64,000 nt of DNA from Vibrio penaeicida (GTDB lineage: Bacteria; Pseudomonadota; Gammaproteobacteria; Enterobacterales; Vibrionaceae): positions 2,666,001 through 2,730,000 of the forward strand of contig NZ_AP025144.1 of the NCBI RefSeq assembly GCF_019977755.1. Direction: 5' to 3'. This document shows positions 17,694 to 27,169 of this stretch, one piece after another. Position 1 is the first letter of the stretch; each line of letters starts with the position of its first letter. Both the position numbers and the translations under genes were made by a program. The notes beneath the pieces were generated by a model, which saw only the letters and a program-made list of their open reading frames with translations, was not told the DNA's origin and did not search any database.

Positions 17694-19325
17694 TTATTTC
17701 GCTTTAAGATATAGATCTTTTGTGTAGATCATTTCTTCAGCATTTTCGAATGGGAAACCACCAACCTGTGGATTGAGTAGCCTAGGCTTGGTGTAGAAGA
17801 AAATTGGCGCGATTGGCATTTCATCTGCAAGCAAAAACTCTGCTTTGTGATAAATTGCTTCACGCTCTTCATCACTAACCGCCAAAAATGCTTCATCAAG
17901 CAACTTATCAAATTCCTTGCTTTGGAAATCCTGATAGTTGTAACTAGCAGTTGAGCGCATTGTTGATAGGAAGGTAGACGCTTCATTGTAATCGCCACAC
18001 CAACCTGCACGACGAACTTCAAAATTATGTTGCTCAGAGTTGTCTACGTACGTTTTCCATTCTTGGTTTTCTATGGAAATGTTAACACCCAACGACTTTT
18101 TCCACATAGATTGAACCGCTGCTGCAGTTTTTTTGTGGTTTTCGTTAGTGTTGTACAGAAGGTTGACTTTCAGAGGGTTCGCTTTGTTATAGCCCGCTTC
18201 CGCTAATAATGCTTTCGCTTTTTCCACACGCTCTTTTTGCGTCCAAGTCGCGTACTCTGGGGTGATTTGAGTAAAGTCAGCAGTGATTGGTGGAGTGAAA
18301 GCATAAGCTGGTTGCTGACCCTGCCCCCAAATTGCTTTAGTAATTACATCACGATCAATTGCATAACTAAGTGCTTTACGGACTCGCTTGTCATCAAATG
18401 GAGGTTGTTGGTTATTGAAACCATAGTAGTAGGTACAGAATAGTGGCGAAATTAGAACAGATTCTGGGTATTCTTTCTCTAAGCGTTTAAATTGCTCATT
18501 AGGAACTGAATCAGATATATGTAGCTCACCCGACAAAAAGCGGTTCATTTCTGCTACTTGGCTTTCAATCGGCATGAAGCTTACTTTATTGACAACTGTT
18601 TTTGAATTGTCCCAGTAAGTTTCACTACGAGTCAGAACCGTTTTCTCGTTAATTACACGCTGTGATAAAACATACGCACCATTACCAACGAAGTTCTCTG
18701 GCTTCGTCCAAGCATCGCCAAACTTCTCTACAGTTGCTTTATGAACAGGTTTAACTGAGGTATGACCAAGCATTTTCAGGAAGTATGGAATTGGTGCTTT
18801 AAGGGAAACTTTCAGAGTGAAGTCATCAATAGCTTTAACACCTAGTTCATGTGATTTTACTGTGCCCTCTACAATTTCCTTTGCGTTGACTACACCGGCA
18901 TCACCTAGATAAGTTGCGTACGGTGAAGCTGTTGCAGGGTCAACAAGGCGCTGAAAACTGAATACAAAATCATGAGCAGTAATTTTATCGCCATTAGACC
19001 ACTTAGCGTCCTTACGTAGCTTAAATGTGTAATGTTGATTATCTGAGGTTTCCCACGATTCTGCGACACCAGGAACTAAAGAGCCGTTAGCGTCTTGGTT
19101 TAACAAACCTTCAAACAGGTCTCGAATAACATGCGATTCAGGTACACCTGATACTTTATGTGGATCAACAGACTCAATTTCTGCACCGTTACCACGAACC
19201 AGTTCCTGAACCTTCGCTAATTTTGTGCCTGCTGGAACATCAGCAGCAAGAGAGGAGAACGAAGTGGCAGCCACTGCCATACCAGCACCTAGAAGAAGTG
19301 CTTGAGTGATTTTGTTCTTATACAT
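17694..19325 (-). CDS. oppA: Periplasmic oligopeptide-binding protein OppA
   Basis: A 543-residue SBP family 5 protein that captures peptides in the periplasm. It has a Sec signal peptide (MYKNKITQALLLGAGMAVAA, cleavage after SSLAA) and the family signature region RDLFEGLLNQDANGSLVPGVAESWE...YTFKLRKDAKWSNGDKITAHDFVFSFQR. Further family motifs are NGAYVL and FDDKRVRKALSYAIDRD. It leads the oppABCDF operon, facing away from chiA. Confidence 0.95.
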   Translation of the reverse strand: MYKNKITQALLLGAGMAVAATSFSSLAADVPAGTKLAKVQELVRGNGAEIESVDPHKVSGVPESHVIRDLFEGLLNQDANGSLVPGVAESWETSDNQHYTFKLRKDAKWSNGDKITAHDFVFSFQRLVDPATASPYATYLGDAGVVNAKEIVEGTVKSHELGVKAIDDFTLKVSLKAPIPYFLKMLGHTSVKPVHKATVEKFGDAWTKPENFVGNGAYVLSQRVINEKTVLTRSETYWDNSKTVVNKVSFMPIESQVAEMNRFLSGELHISDSVPNEQFKRLEKEYPESVLISPLFCTYYYGFNNQQPPFDDKRVRKALSYAIDRDVITKAIWGQGQQPAYAFTPPITADFTQITPEYATWTQKERVEKAKALLAEAGYNKANPLKVNLLYNTNENHKKTAAAVQSMWKKSLGVNISIENQEWKTYVDNSEQHNFEVRRAGWCGDYNEASTFLSTMRSTASYNYQDFQSKEFDKLLDEAFLAVSDEEREAIYHKAEFLLADEMPIAPIFFYTKPRLLNPQVGGFPFENAEEMIYTKDLYLKAK

Positions 19326-20010
19326 GCATTAAACTCCAAGTTTTTTTGATTGCATCCATGACGTCTTCTTTAGTTGCCAGAACGGAGGGCATTTAGAAAA
19401 ATTTAGCGCGAAAAAGCGTACAGCGTTTTCTAAACCTAAAGAAGATTGCGCAACACACTACCAATCATTGAAGTAATTTGCCATAAAAATGTAGTAAAAA
19501 ACCGTTTAATTTTTGGGATTACAGCATTTTTCAGACAATTACTCTGATAATTTTAAAAATAGTGGTTCAAACACACTTAGATAGCGCCTGAGCCAAACAT
19601 AGAAACCAACATGTTCTAAAAATAATCAATATTGCAGAATCTTATACTATATTTGAACAAATATTTTAACACTATATACAAATCAAGTCGATTGGCACCC
19701 CACAAAATGCCACAAGCTTTCAACATAAATGTGACAATAGTCACTCACATTTTTGGGAGTAGTGCAAAAATTCATAAGTGCAACACAAGCATGTCAGGTT
19801 TTATAAAAAATCGAGGCACCATCACTTTTTTTGTAACGCATAAGAAACTAATTTTTACTTTTTTTATGTCGATTCAAAAGCATTTTATTTTTCTTTGTCA
19901 AAACTTTGCCTCTCATAAACACTGGTTCGGATGGTTGCAATTATGACCATCGAATCTTTCGCCTCTGTGCTTTTGAGGCAACTATTTATACAAGGAATGA
20001 GAGAAATACA
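19326..20010. promoter_or_regulatory. Divergent regulatory region between oppA and chiA
   Basis: About 685 AT-rich bases without a convincing gene. The stretch must hold the promoters for oppA (leftward) and chiA (rightward), and the long leader would suit sRNA or chitin-sensor (ChiS-type) control. I see no operator that I can name. The chiA ribosome site is the purine-rich stretch 15-25 nt before the ATG (AAGGAATGAGAG). Confidence 0.5.
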
Positions 20011-22551
20011 ATGAAACATCTTAGCTTATGCGCTATCGGTGTTGGACTGGCTCTATCAGGTTCCGTCATCGCCGCACCAGCAACACCAACTATCGACGTA
20101 TATGGTTCAAATAACCTACAGTTCTCTAAAGTAGTTTTGGAGATGCAAACGGTTAAAGGTTACAACCAAATGGTTCAGTATAAAGACCTTGCTGATATTG
20201 CCGTGAAGTTTAACCAATGGAGTGGTACAACAGGAGATACGTACAAAGTCTTCTTTGACGGTGTTGAGGTTGCATCTGGTCCAATTTCTGGTTCAACGAC
20301 GACAGCAGCTTTCCAATACGGTAAAGGTGGTGTTTACTCCCTAGAGGTCGCAGCTTGTGATGCAACTGGATGTAGCAAGAGTGCACCCCAAGAAATTACA
20401 ATTGCAGACACTGACGGCTCTCATTTGAAGCCATTGGTTATGAATGTTGATCCTAACAACAAAACTTACAACACTGACCCAAATACTGTTGTTGGTACTT
20501 ACTTTGTTGAATGGGGAATTTACGGCAGAAACTACACAGTAGATAATATCCCTGCAGACAACCTAACGCATATCCTATATGGCTTCATCCCTATCTGTGG
20601 ACCAAATGAATCTCTGAAATCTGTAGGTGGAAATAGCTTCAAAGCTCTTCAAGATGCATGTCAGGGTGTGAACGACTATGAAGTCGTAATCCACGACCCT
20701 TGGGCCGCATTCATGAAAGATTTCAAACATGCTGGTCACACGTTCAACTCGCCAATCAAAGGCAACTACGCCATGATGATGGCGCTTAAGCAACGTAACC
20801 CAGACCTTAAGATCATCCCTTCTATCGGTGGATGGACACTATCTGACCCGTTCTTTGACTTCACAACGAAAGCTAACCGAGACACATTTGTTGCATCGGT
20901 TAAGAAGTTCCTTACAACATGGAAATTCTACGACGGCGTTGATATTGACTGGGAATTCCCAGGTGGCGGTGGTCAAAACGCTAATTTAGGTGACCCAGTA
21001 AATGATGGTCCTGCTTATATCGCTCTTATGCAAGAACTGCGTGTAATGCTTGATCAACTTCAAGTTGAAACAGGTCGTACATACGAGCTAACTTCCGCTA
21101 TTGGTGTTGGCTACGATAAATTGGAAGACGTAGATTACGCAGCGGCAGTTCAGCACATGGACTACATCTTTGCGATGACTTACGACTTCTACGGCGGTTG
21201 GAACAATGTTCCTGGACACCAAACAGCACTGTACTGTGGTAACTTTATGCGCCCAGGTCAGTGTGATGGAACTGGTACAGACGCTGATGGCGTACCTTAC
21301 AAAGGTCCTGCATACACCACTGATAACGCAATTAAGATTCTTCTAGCTCAAGGCGTTCCTGCTAATAAACTTGTCGTAGGTACTGCTATGTACGGTCGTG
21401 GTTGGGATGGTGTAATGCCTTCTAGCTTGACAGATCCTACAGACCCAATGACAGGTACTGGTTCAGGTAAACTTACAGGTACTGAAGAGCAAGGCGTTTG
21501 GGAAGCAGGCGTAATTGATTACAAAGGTATTAAAGCGAATATGCTTGGTGCAAACAACCAAGGTATCAATGGCTTTGAATACGGCTATGACGAAGTAGCT
21601 GAAGCTCCTTATGTATGGAACCGTTCAAACGGAAAACTGATTTCATTTGATGATGATCGCTCTGTGAAAGCCAAAGGCGCTTACGTTCGTAGCCTAGGTC
21701 TTGCAGGTCTATTCTCTTGGGAAATCGATGCGGATAACGGCGACATCCTAAATGCTATGCACGAGGGTCTTGCGACTATCGGTGGTAACCGTACTCCAGT
21801 TGCAAAAGCAGGGGCTGACGTTTCTGTAGAAGGCCCAGCAAAAGTAACGCTTGATGCAAGTGCTTCTAAAGATCTTGATGGCACAATCGCAAGCTACGCT
21901 TGGACACAAGTATCGGGTCCAGCGGTCACTATCACTAGCGCAAATGCTGCGGTAGCTTCTGTTGATTTCGCAGCTGTAACGGCTACTCAAACTTACGTAT
22001 TTGAAGTAACGGTAACAGATAACGAAGGCGCAGCAGCAACTGACCGTGTCGCTGTTACTGTAAGTGCTAAAGGCGTGAATACTGCACCAGTAGCAGCAGT
22101 TTCGGCTCCTGCACAAGTTAGCGCTGGCGCAACAGTTGTGGTTGACGCAAGTGCTTCAACTGATGCTGACAATGACACTCTAACTTACACTTGGGATGTT
22201 CCAGCAGGTCTAAATGCGACAGTTCAAGGTTCAAAAGTAACCTTTACTGCTGCTAGCTACAATGTAGACACAACATTGAACTTCACTGTATCTGTAAGTG
22301 ATGGTAAAGCGTCAAGCTCTGCTCAAGCTGCGGTTCTAGTTAAGAAGAACGTTGTAGACCCAACTTGTGATGTAACAGGTATCAACGTATACCCTAACTG
22401 GCCACAAGTAGACTGGGCAGGTAACCCTAATCACGCTAAAACAGGTGACCAATTGGTTCACAACGGTGTCATCTACAAAGCAAACTGGTACACCACTTCT
22501 GTACCAGGTTCAGACGGTAGCTGGTCTACTGTTTGTACTGTAGCTAAATAA
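20011..22551 (+). CDS. chiA: Secreted chitinase A, GH18 with PKD and chitin-binding domains
   Basis: An 846-residue secreted endochitinase. A signal peptide (MKHLSLCAIGVGLALSGSVIAA) is followed by the ChiN all-beta domain (about 24-135). The GH18 barrel carries DGVDIDWEF at residues 308-316, with catalytic Glu315, the same number as in Vibrio harveyi chitinase A. Substrate-site segments include MTYDFYGGWNN and the closing SLGLAGLFSWEIDADNGDILNAM. Two PKD-like repeats (about 592-785) and a C-terminal CBM5/12 (YPNWPQVDWAGNPNHAKTGD...YKANWYT) complete it. It degrades chitin for uptake as carbon and nitrogen. The start with the signal peptide is preferred to open sequence upstream. Confidence 0.96.
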   Translation: MKHLSLCAIGVGLALSGSVIAAPATPTIDVYGSNNLQFSKVVLEMQTVKGYNQMVQYKDLADIAVKFNQWSGTTGDTYKVFFDGVEVASGPISGSTTTAAFQYGKGGVYSLEVAACDATGCSKSAPQEITIADTDGSHLKPLVMNVDPNNKTYNTDPNTVVGTYFVEWGIYGRNYTVDNIPADNLTHILYGFIPICGPNESLKSVGGNSFKALQDACQGVNDYEVVIHDPWAAFMKDFKHAGHTFNSPIKGNYAMMMALKQRNPDLKIIPSIGGWTLSDPFFDFTTKANRDTFVASVKKFLTTWKFYDGVDIDWEFPGGGGQNANLGDPVNDGPAYIALMQELRVMLDQLQVETGRTYELTSAIGVGYDKLEDVDYAAAVQHMDYIFAMTYDFYGGWNNVPGHQTALYCGNFMRPGQCDGTGTDADGVPYKGPAYTTDNAIKILLAQGVPANKLVVGTAMYGRGWDGVMPSSLTDPTDPMTGTGSGKLTGTEEQGVWEAGVIDYKGIKANMLGANNQGINGFEYGYDEVAEAPYVWNRSNGKLISFDDDRSVKAKGAYVRSLGLAGLFSWEIDADNGDILNAMHEGLATIGGNRTPVAKAGADVSVEGPAKVTLDASASKDLDGTIASYAWTQVSGPAVTITSANAAVASVDFAAVTATQTYVFEVTVTDNEGAAATDRVAVTVSAKGVNTAPVAAVSAPAQVSAGATVVVDASASTDADNDTLTYTWDVPAGLNATVQGSKVTFTAASYNVDTTLNFTVSVSDGKASSSAQAAVLVKKNVVDPTCDVTGINVYPNWPQVDWAGNPNHAKTGDQLVHNGVIYKANWYTTSVPGSDGSWSTVCTVAK

Positions 22552-22609
22552 CAAATAGCTAGGTAAACAACCATTGAGCTTATGTTCTGCTTAAGCTCAA
22601 AATAAAAAG

Positions 22610-22642
22610 AAATCGGTCAGAGAAATCTCCACTGACCGGTTT
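22610..22642 (+). terminator. Terminator of chiA
   Basis: The stem AAATCGGTCAG / CTGACCGGTTT with an 11-nt loop is followed by CCTTATTTTT, about 60 bp after the chiA stop. Confidence 0.85.
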
Positions 22643-22810
22643 CCTTATTTTTGATTGCAGAACTCTTTTAGACAACGTTCTTGAAATAGAGTTTTTGAAG
22701 AGAAAACTTTTGAAAGCTGACTTTTAGAAAGTTAGACCTTTTGCAACGTTATGTAGTTAACGTTAATTGGTTAACCTATTACTCCCATCAAACCATATCA
22801 AATCAGCGGA

Positions 22811-23266
22811 CTATTTTTGTTCCCATCGGTTTGCTGCCAATGCATCAGACTCTCGAGACTCTACCCATCTAACTGAATCCGTAGTACGTTCCTTTTTCCA
22901 AAATGGTGCTTTGGTTTTAAGGAAATCCATCACAAACTCACAAGCATCAAACGCATCACCACGGTGCGCACTGGAAACACCAACGAATACAATTTGATCA
23001 CCAATATCGAGGTCCCCTACTCTGTGAATAACAGTCATCGCTTCAATGTTCCAACGCTGTTTGGCTTGATCACAAATATCGAGTAGCGATTTTTCAGTCA
23101 TCCCTGGGTAATGTTCAAGAGACAACCCAACAACATTGTCCCCTAGATTCATATCTCTCACTTTTCCAACAAACGTAACCACAGCACCCGCCGAAGTACC
23201 TGTTGCCAGTCGATCATATTCATCAGAAAGAGAGAAGTCATTAATCTGAACAGATACATTTGCCAT
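22811..23266 (-). CDS. moaE: Molybdopterin synthase large subunit MoaE
   Basis: A 151-residue catalytic subunit that, with thiocarboxylated MoaD, inserts two sulfurs into cyclic pyranopterin monophosphate to make molybdopterin. Family segments are visible: GAVVTFVGKVRD, LEHYPGMTEKSL, VIHRVGDLDIGDQIVFVGVSSAHRGDAFDACEFVMDFLKTKAPFWKKE, with the catalytic Lys pair near the end. It starts 3 nt after moaD and is last in moaABCDE. Confidence 0.96.
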   Translation of the reverse strand: MANVSVQINDFSLSDEYDRLATGTSAGAVVTFVGKVRDMNLGDNVVGLSLEHYPGMTEKSLLDICDQAKQRWNIEAMTVIHRVGDLDIGDQIVFVGVSSAHRGDAFDACEFVMDFLKTKAPFWKKERTTDSVRWVESRESDALAANRWEQK

Positions 23267-23269
23267 TCA

Positions 23270-23515
23270 TTACCCTCCTGTAACAGGCGGAAAGAATGCG
23301 ACCTCATCACCATGTTTCAGAGGTGAATCTAATGAACAAAGTGTCTGATTAATAGCGACGAGCAACTTACCGGATTCCAGTGCCAATGCCCACTTATCAC
23401 CTTTTTTCTCAAGGTGAGATCGCAGTTCTTCAGCCGTTTCAAACGTCGCGTCAAGTTCGAGTTCATCTACGCCAATTAACTCACGAGTTTGAGCAAAAAA
23501 TAGAACTTTTATCAT
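23270..23515 (-). CDS. moaD: Molybdopterin synthase sulfur carrier MoaD
   Basis: An 81-residue ubiquitin-like sulfur carrier ending in the diagnostic Gly-Gly (FFPPVTGG), which is adenylylated and thiocarboxylated. The start [15 protein letters not shown] overlaps the moaC stop as TAATG. Confidence 0.96.
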   Translation of the reverse strand: MIKVLFFAQTRELIGVDELELDATFETAEELRSHLEKKGDKWALALESGKLLVAINQTLCSLDSPLKHGDEVAFFPPVTGG

Positions 23516-23991
23516 TATTCCACCTTAAAATGACCAGACTTGCCACCCGTTTTTTCAAGTAACCTGACTTGGCTGATAACCATGTCTTTTTGAACCGCTT
23601 TACACATATCGTAGATGGTTAAAGCTGCAATGGAAGCCGCTGTTAACGCTTCCATTTCTACGCCAGTTTTTCCTGCTAGTTTACAAACAGATTCAATCCT
23701 AACTTTATTTTCTGATTCAATTGCTTCGAGCTGAACTTCAACTTTAGACAAAAGCAATGGGTGACAAAGTGGAATCAGATCCCATGTTTTCTTTGCTGCT
23801 TGAATACCAGCAATACGTGCTGTAGCAAACACATCACCTTTATGGTGTGAGCCAGAAACAATCAATTGAAGTGTTTCTGGCGACATGTGGACGAAGGCTT
23901 CTGCGCGGGCTTCTCTAACTGTGTCATTTTTTGAAGACACATCAACCATGTTTGCCTCGCCAGAAGCATTAATATGGGTAAATTGATTCAT
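23515..23991 (-). CDS. moaC: Cyclic pyranopterin monophosphate synthase MoaC
   Basis: A 158-residue enzyme that forms cyclic pyranopterin monophosphate from the MoaA product. Typical segments are [74 protein letters not shown] and KTGGKSGHF. The ATG at 23991 is preceded by AGAGGAG; a longer open frame upstream lacks such a site. Confidence 0.96.
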   Translation of the reverse strand: MNQFTHINASGEANMVDVSSKNDTVREARAEAFVHMSPETLQLIVSGSHHKGDVFATARIAGIQAAKKTWDLIPLCHPLLLSKVEVQLEAIESENKVRIESVCKLAGKTGVEMEALTAASIAALTIYDMCKAVQKDMVISQVRLLEKTGGKSGHFKVE

Positions 23992-24001
23992 GATGCTCCT
24001 C

Positions 24002-24514
24002 TTATTTGCTGAGGTGAGGCATAAAATTGCACGGACGATGACTGGCATCCATTTGCTGCTTAATGATCTTTGTCCATGCTGTGCGGCATGCTCCAGTCGA
24101 GCCAGGCATTGCGAAAATCACCGTGTGATTAGCAAACCCTGCAATAGCGCGGGATTGAATGGTTGACGTACCTATCTCTTCATAAGAAACCGCACGGAAC
24201 AGTTCACCAAACCCTTCGACTTGCTTATCGAATAATGGAACAAGCGCTTCAGGGGTACTATCGCGAGAAGTAAATCCTGTACCACCAGTAATCATTATCG
24301 CTTGAATCGTATCGTCAGCAATCCACTTTGAGACGACAGCCCGGATTTGATACATATCGTCAATAACGATGCTTTTATCAGCAAGATTATGACCAGCTTC
24401 TTGCAAGTGCTCAGCCAAATAGCCACCAGAGGTATCATTCTCTTCCGTTCGGGTATCAGAAACCGTTAAAACAGCAATGTTTGCAGGTTCAAATTTACTT
24501 TCAGCGTGCCCCAT
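24002..24514 (-). CDS. moaB: Molybdenum cofactor biosynthesis protein MoaB
   Basis: A 170-residue MogA/MoaB-fold protein thought to adenylylate molybdopterin or act in Moco maturation. Motifs are [38 protein letters not shown] and [18 protein letters not shown]. It lies between moaA and moaC. Confidence 0.95.
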   Translation of the reverse strand: MGHAESKFEPANIAVLTVSDTRTEENDTSGGYLAEHLQEAGHNLADKSIVIDDMYQIRAVVSKWIADDTIQAIMITGGTGFTSRDSTPEALVPLFDKQVEGFGELFRAVSYEEIGTSTIQSRAIAGFANHTVIFAMPGSTGACRTAWTKIIKQQMDASHRPCNFMPHLSK

Positions 24515-24580
24515 TTGCTCACCTTACGTGTTATAGATTGAAATTGTTTACTGGCGGGAATCCACCAGCGTTTAAATTAT

Positions 24581-25573
24581 TTAGCCGCCGATAGATGCGA
24601 GGTGTGGTGTCATACCTGAGTTTCCATCGTGCAAAAAATGGCTAACAGATTTAGTTTGTAACTGCTCAGAAATGCGATTTATTAGCTCAATATCCTGATG
24701 ATCGTGTTGTAATAAATCTCTTAACTCAACACCATGCTCACCGAACAAGCACAAATGCAACTTACCTTTAGCCGATACTCTTAATCGGTTACAGCTTTCG
24801 CAAAAATCTTTTTCATACGGCATGATAAGCCCTATTTCCCCTTGGTAGTCAGGGTGAATAAAGACTTGAGCTGGACCGTCATTAAGCGCTTTTGGCTTGA
24901 GCAGCCAACCATTGGCAATGAGATGATTGCGAATACTTACGCCAGATTGATGATGATGTTTAAACAACTCATCCATCTCTCCTGTTTGCATAAGCTCAAT
25001 AAACCGAAGTTGAATCGGTCTATCTTTGATCCAATGCAAAAACGCGGGTAACTCGCTACTGTTCAAATTTTTGAGCAGAACTGCATTCACTTTTACCTGT
25101 TCAAAGCCGACTTCAAATGCTTTATCGATCCCAGCCATGACTTGAGCGAATTTATTCTCACCAGTAATTTGATGGAACATCCTAGAGTCCAAGCTATCGA
25201 CGCTTACATTTATGTTGGTAAGACCTGCCTCTCTCCATTCACCAACTTGCTTCTCCATACGATACCCGTTGGTTGTAGTGGCAACCTTGCGAATACCTTG
25301 TGTTGAAGCAATCTCGTGAATGATTTCGGTAAAATCCTTACGTAAACTCGGTTCACCACCAGTAATGCGGACTTTATCCGTACCACAACTAGCAAATGCA
25401 TGAACCACGCGTCGGATTTCGGGGAGAGTTAAAAAGGATGAATTGCGTTGCCCCGAAGGATGTTGATATCCATCAGGCAAACAGTATGTGCATTTAAAGT
25501 TACAAACATCAGTAACTGATAAGCGCAAGTAGTAAAACTTGCGATTGAATTTATCTTCGAATTGTTGCGCCAC
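24581..25573 (-). CDS. moaA: GTP 3',8-cyclase MoaA (radical SAM)
   Basis: A 330-residue radical-SAM enzyme that starts molybdenum cofactor synthesis from GTP. The SAM cluster motif is CNFKCTYC near residue 22, the substrate-side cluster cysteines lie in [22 protein letters not shown], and a C-terminal Gly-Gly ends the protein. I chose the GTG at 25573 ([19 protein letters not shown]) because GGAAAGG precedes it and it matches the usual start. A TTG at 25588 would add five residues inside the riboswitch tail. Confidence 0.95.
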   Translation of the reverse strand: MAQQFEDKFNRKFYYLRLSVTDVCNFKCTYCLPDGYQHPSGQRNSSFLTLPEIRRVVHAFASCGTDKVRITGGEPSLRKDFTEIIHEIASTQGIRKVATTTNGYRMEKQVGEWREAGLTNINVSVDSLDSRMFHQITGENKFAQVMAGIDKAFEVGFEQVKVNAVLLKNLNSSELPAFLHWIKDRPIQLRFIELMQTGEMDELFKHHHQSGVSIRNHLIANGWLLKPKALNDGPAQVFIHPDYQGEIGLIMPYEKDFCESCNRLRVSAKGKLHLCLFGEHGVELRDLLQHDHQDIELINRISEQLQTKSVSHFLHDGNSGMTPHLASIGG

Positions 25574-25577
25574 GGAA

Positions 25578-25697
25578 CACCTTTCCAAACACGGGAGGCT
25601 TGTTCATTTCCAAACAAACCCTTGTGACCAAATTGCCACTGGCTGACACCTCTTATTCGCTAATTTGCGAACTTAGCAGTGAAAGCTCGGAGTTATG
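25578..25697 (-). promoter_or_regulatory. Molybdenum-cofactor (Moco) riboswitch upstream of moaA
   Basis: The reverse strand before moaA contains conserved parts of the Moco RNA motif: ACTCCGAGC...CACTG at the 5' side, a TTCGCAAATTAGCGAA hairpin, then GCCTCCCGTGTTTGGAAAGG at the 3' side (25578-25599). The last element overlaps the moaA ribosome site (GGAAAGG), so ligand binding would hide it and repress translation. A further hairpin (GCCACG...CGTGGC) lies just upstream. The RNA family is known to precede moaA in gamma-proteobacteria. Confidence 0.82.
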
Positions 25698-25915
25698 GCA
25701 GCCACGAAAATACGTGGCAGCGTCTTAATAAAATACTTAATATTAGTGTGGGATACCAGTCAAAATTGCAAAAACTCGGGGTTGTACAGCTTATTTGGTA
25801 GAAATTTAGCGATTCTGTAGGCAAAGTATCGAGCTATCAATACAGAATTTCTCTTATACCTCTTCGAAGGGTATACACTTTAATCAATAAAATAAAATGC
25901 GATATATGAACGACT

Positions 25916-26803
25916 ATGACGCTATATAAAAATAAAAAAGTGGTCGCTATTGGCGGCGGGCACGGTCTTGGAAGAATGTTAGCTGCGCTGAAAGATTTCG
26001 GTAATAACGCAACAGGTATTGTCACTACAACCGATAATGGCGGTTCAACTGGTCGAATTCGCGATTGCCAAGGCGGGATCGCCTGGGGTGATACACGAAA
26101 TTGTATTAATCAGCTGATAACGGAACCTTCTATCGGTTCTATGATGTTTGAATACCGCTTCAAGGGTGTAGGCGAGTTAAATGACCACAATCTTGGAAAC
26201 TTAATGCTCACCGCCTTAGATAACCTTTCAATTCGACCTCTAGAAGCAATTAATTTAATTAGAGATATGCTTAAAGTCGATATCAACATCGTCCCAATGA
26301 CGGAGCACCCCACAGATCTAACAGCGCTGTCTGTCTCAGGTGAATGGGTACGTGGTGAAACCAGTGTCGATGAAACTGAGTACGATCTACAGCGTTTATA
26401 CTTGGAGCCTCAAGTTCAAGCGACTAAGGAAGGGATAAAGGCCATTGAAGAAGCGAACTGCATTGTATTGGGACCTGGCAGTTTTCTCACAAGTATTATG
26501 CCCCCACTATTGCTTCCAGAGTTGGGTAAAGCGATAGCAAGAAACTCAACAGCTAAACTCGTGTTTGTCGAAAACTTATCGCCAGAATATGGCCCTGCCG
26601 GACGCATGACGCTGCAAGAAAAACTCACTTGGTGCCAACGAGCTTGTGATGGTCGTGAGATAGACGTATTACTCGGAAAAGACGATTATGAGGCGTTCAC
26701 TGGTGTACGTGAAATAGTCACCATTGATTTAGCTTCAGCCAATCATCAATGGCGACATGATAGAACTAAACTGCAGAAAGCAATAGAAAATCTATTGGGT
26801 TAA
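25916..26803 (+). CDS. ybhK: YvcK/CofD-family protein (gluconeogenesis factor family)
   Basis: A 295-residue cytoplasmic protein of the YvcK (UPF0052) family. It has a GGGHGLGRML nucleotide-binding loop, TTDNGGSTGRIR, GDTRNCI and VLGPGSFLTSIMPPLL, all conserved in E. coli YbhK and Bacillus YvcK. The family supports growth on gluconeogenic carbon sources and cell-shape control; it may bind UDP-sugars. It is divergent from moaA and convergent with luxU, whose stop lies inside its 3' end (12-bp overlap). Confidence 0.9.
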   Translation: MTLYKNKKVVAIGGGHGLGRMLAALKDFGNNATGIVTTTDNGGSTGRIRDCQGGIAWGDTRNCINQLITEPSIGSMMFEYRFKGVGELNDHNLGNLMLTALDNLSIRPLEAINLIRDMLKVDINIVPMTEHPTDLTALSVSGEWVRGETSVDETEYDLQRLYLEPQVQATKEGIKAIEEANCIVLGPGSFLTSIMPPLLLPELGKAIARNSTAKLVFVENLSPEYGPAGRMTLQEKLTWCQRACDGREIDVLLGKDDYEAFTGVREIVTIDLASANHQWRHDRTKLQKAIENLLG

Positions 26804-27139
26804 TTTGAGAAATTCTTCTCGAGTTAAGTGCAAGCAGGTGATCATTGTTTCCCTATTTTCTGACGTGTTAATGTCTTCACCTGTTTTGTATCGAGCATCT
26901 AACCTTGTTGCAAATTCGCATAACCTTTCAGCACCAAAACTTGCTGCACTGCTTTTCAGTGAATGGCTGATCGACTTCAATTGCTCCTCAGCTTCGCTTC
27001 GCTCGGACGGACCATTTGCTAGCGCCTCAGCGTAATCGACTAACTCTCCAATAAAAATAGAAAAAAGCATGGGAAGGTTCTCTTCTCCGATGTCTCGACT
27101 CAACTCGTCTATTTTGTCTGTATTGACGACTGCTTTCAT
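26792..27139 (-). CDS. luxU: Quorum-sensing phosphorelay protein LuxU
   Basis: A 115-residue histidine phosphotransfer protein. It passes phosphate from the hybrid autoinducer receptors (LuxN, LuxPQ, CqsS) to LuxO. The HPt motif is SISHSLKSSAASFGAERL with the phosphorylated His59. It follows luxO by 30 bp in the usual luxO-luxU operon and overlaps the end of yvcK on the other strand. Confidence 0.95.
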   Translation of the reverse strand: MKAVVNTDKIDELSRDIGEENLPMLFSIFIGELVDYAEALANGPSERSEAEEQLKSISHSLKSSAASFGAERLCEFATRLDARYKTGEDINTSENRETMITCLHLTREEFLKLTQ

Positions 27140-27169
27140 TCTGCCCTCTTAAACTTGTTGTGTTTCTCT

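Noticed and set aside
19632..19946. Forward 104-codon frame upstream of chiA
   Set aside because: AT-rich, with no ribosome site and an implausible composition. It lies in the oppA-chiA regulatory region.
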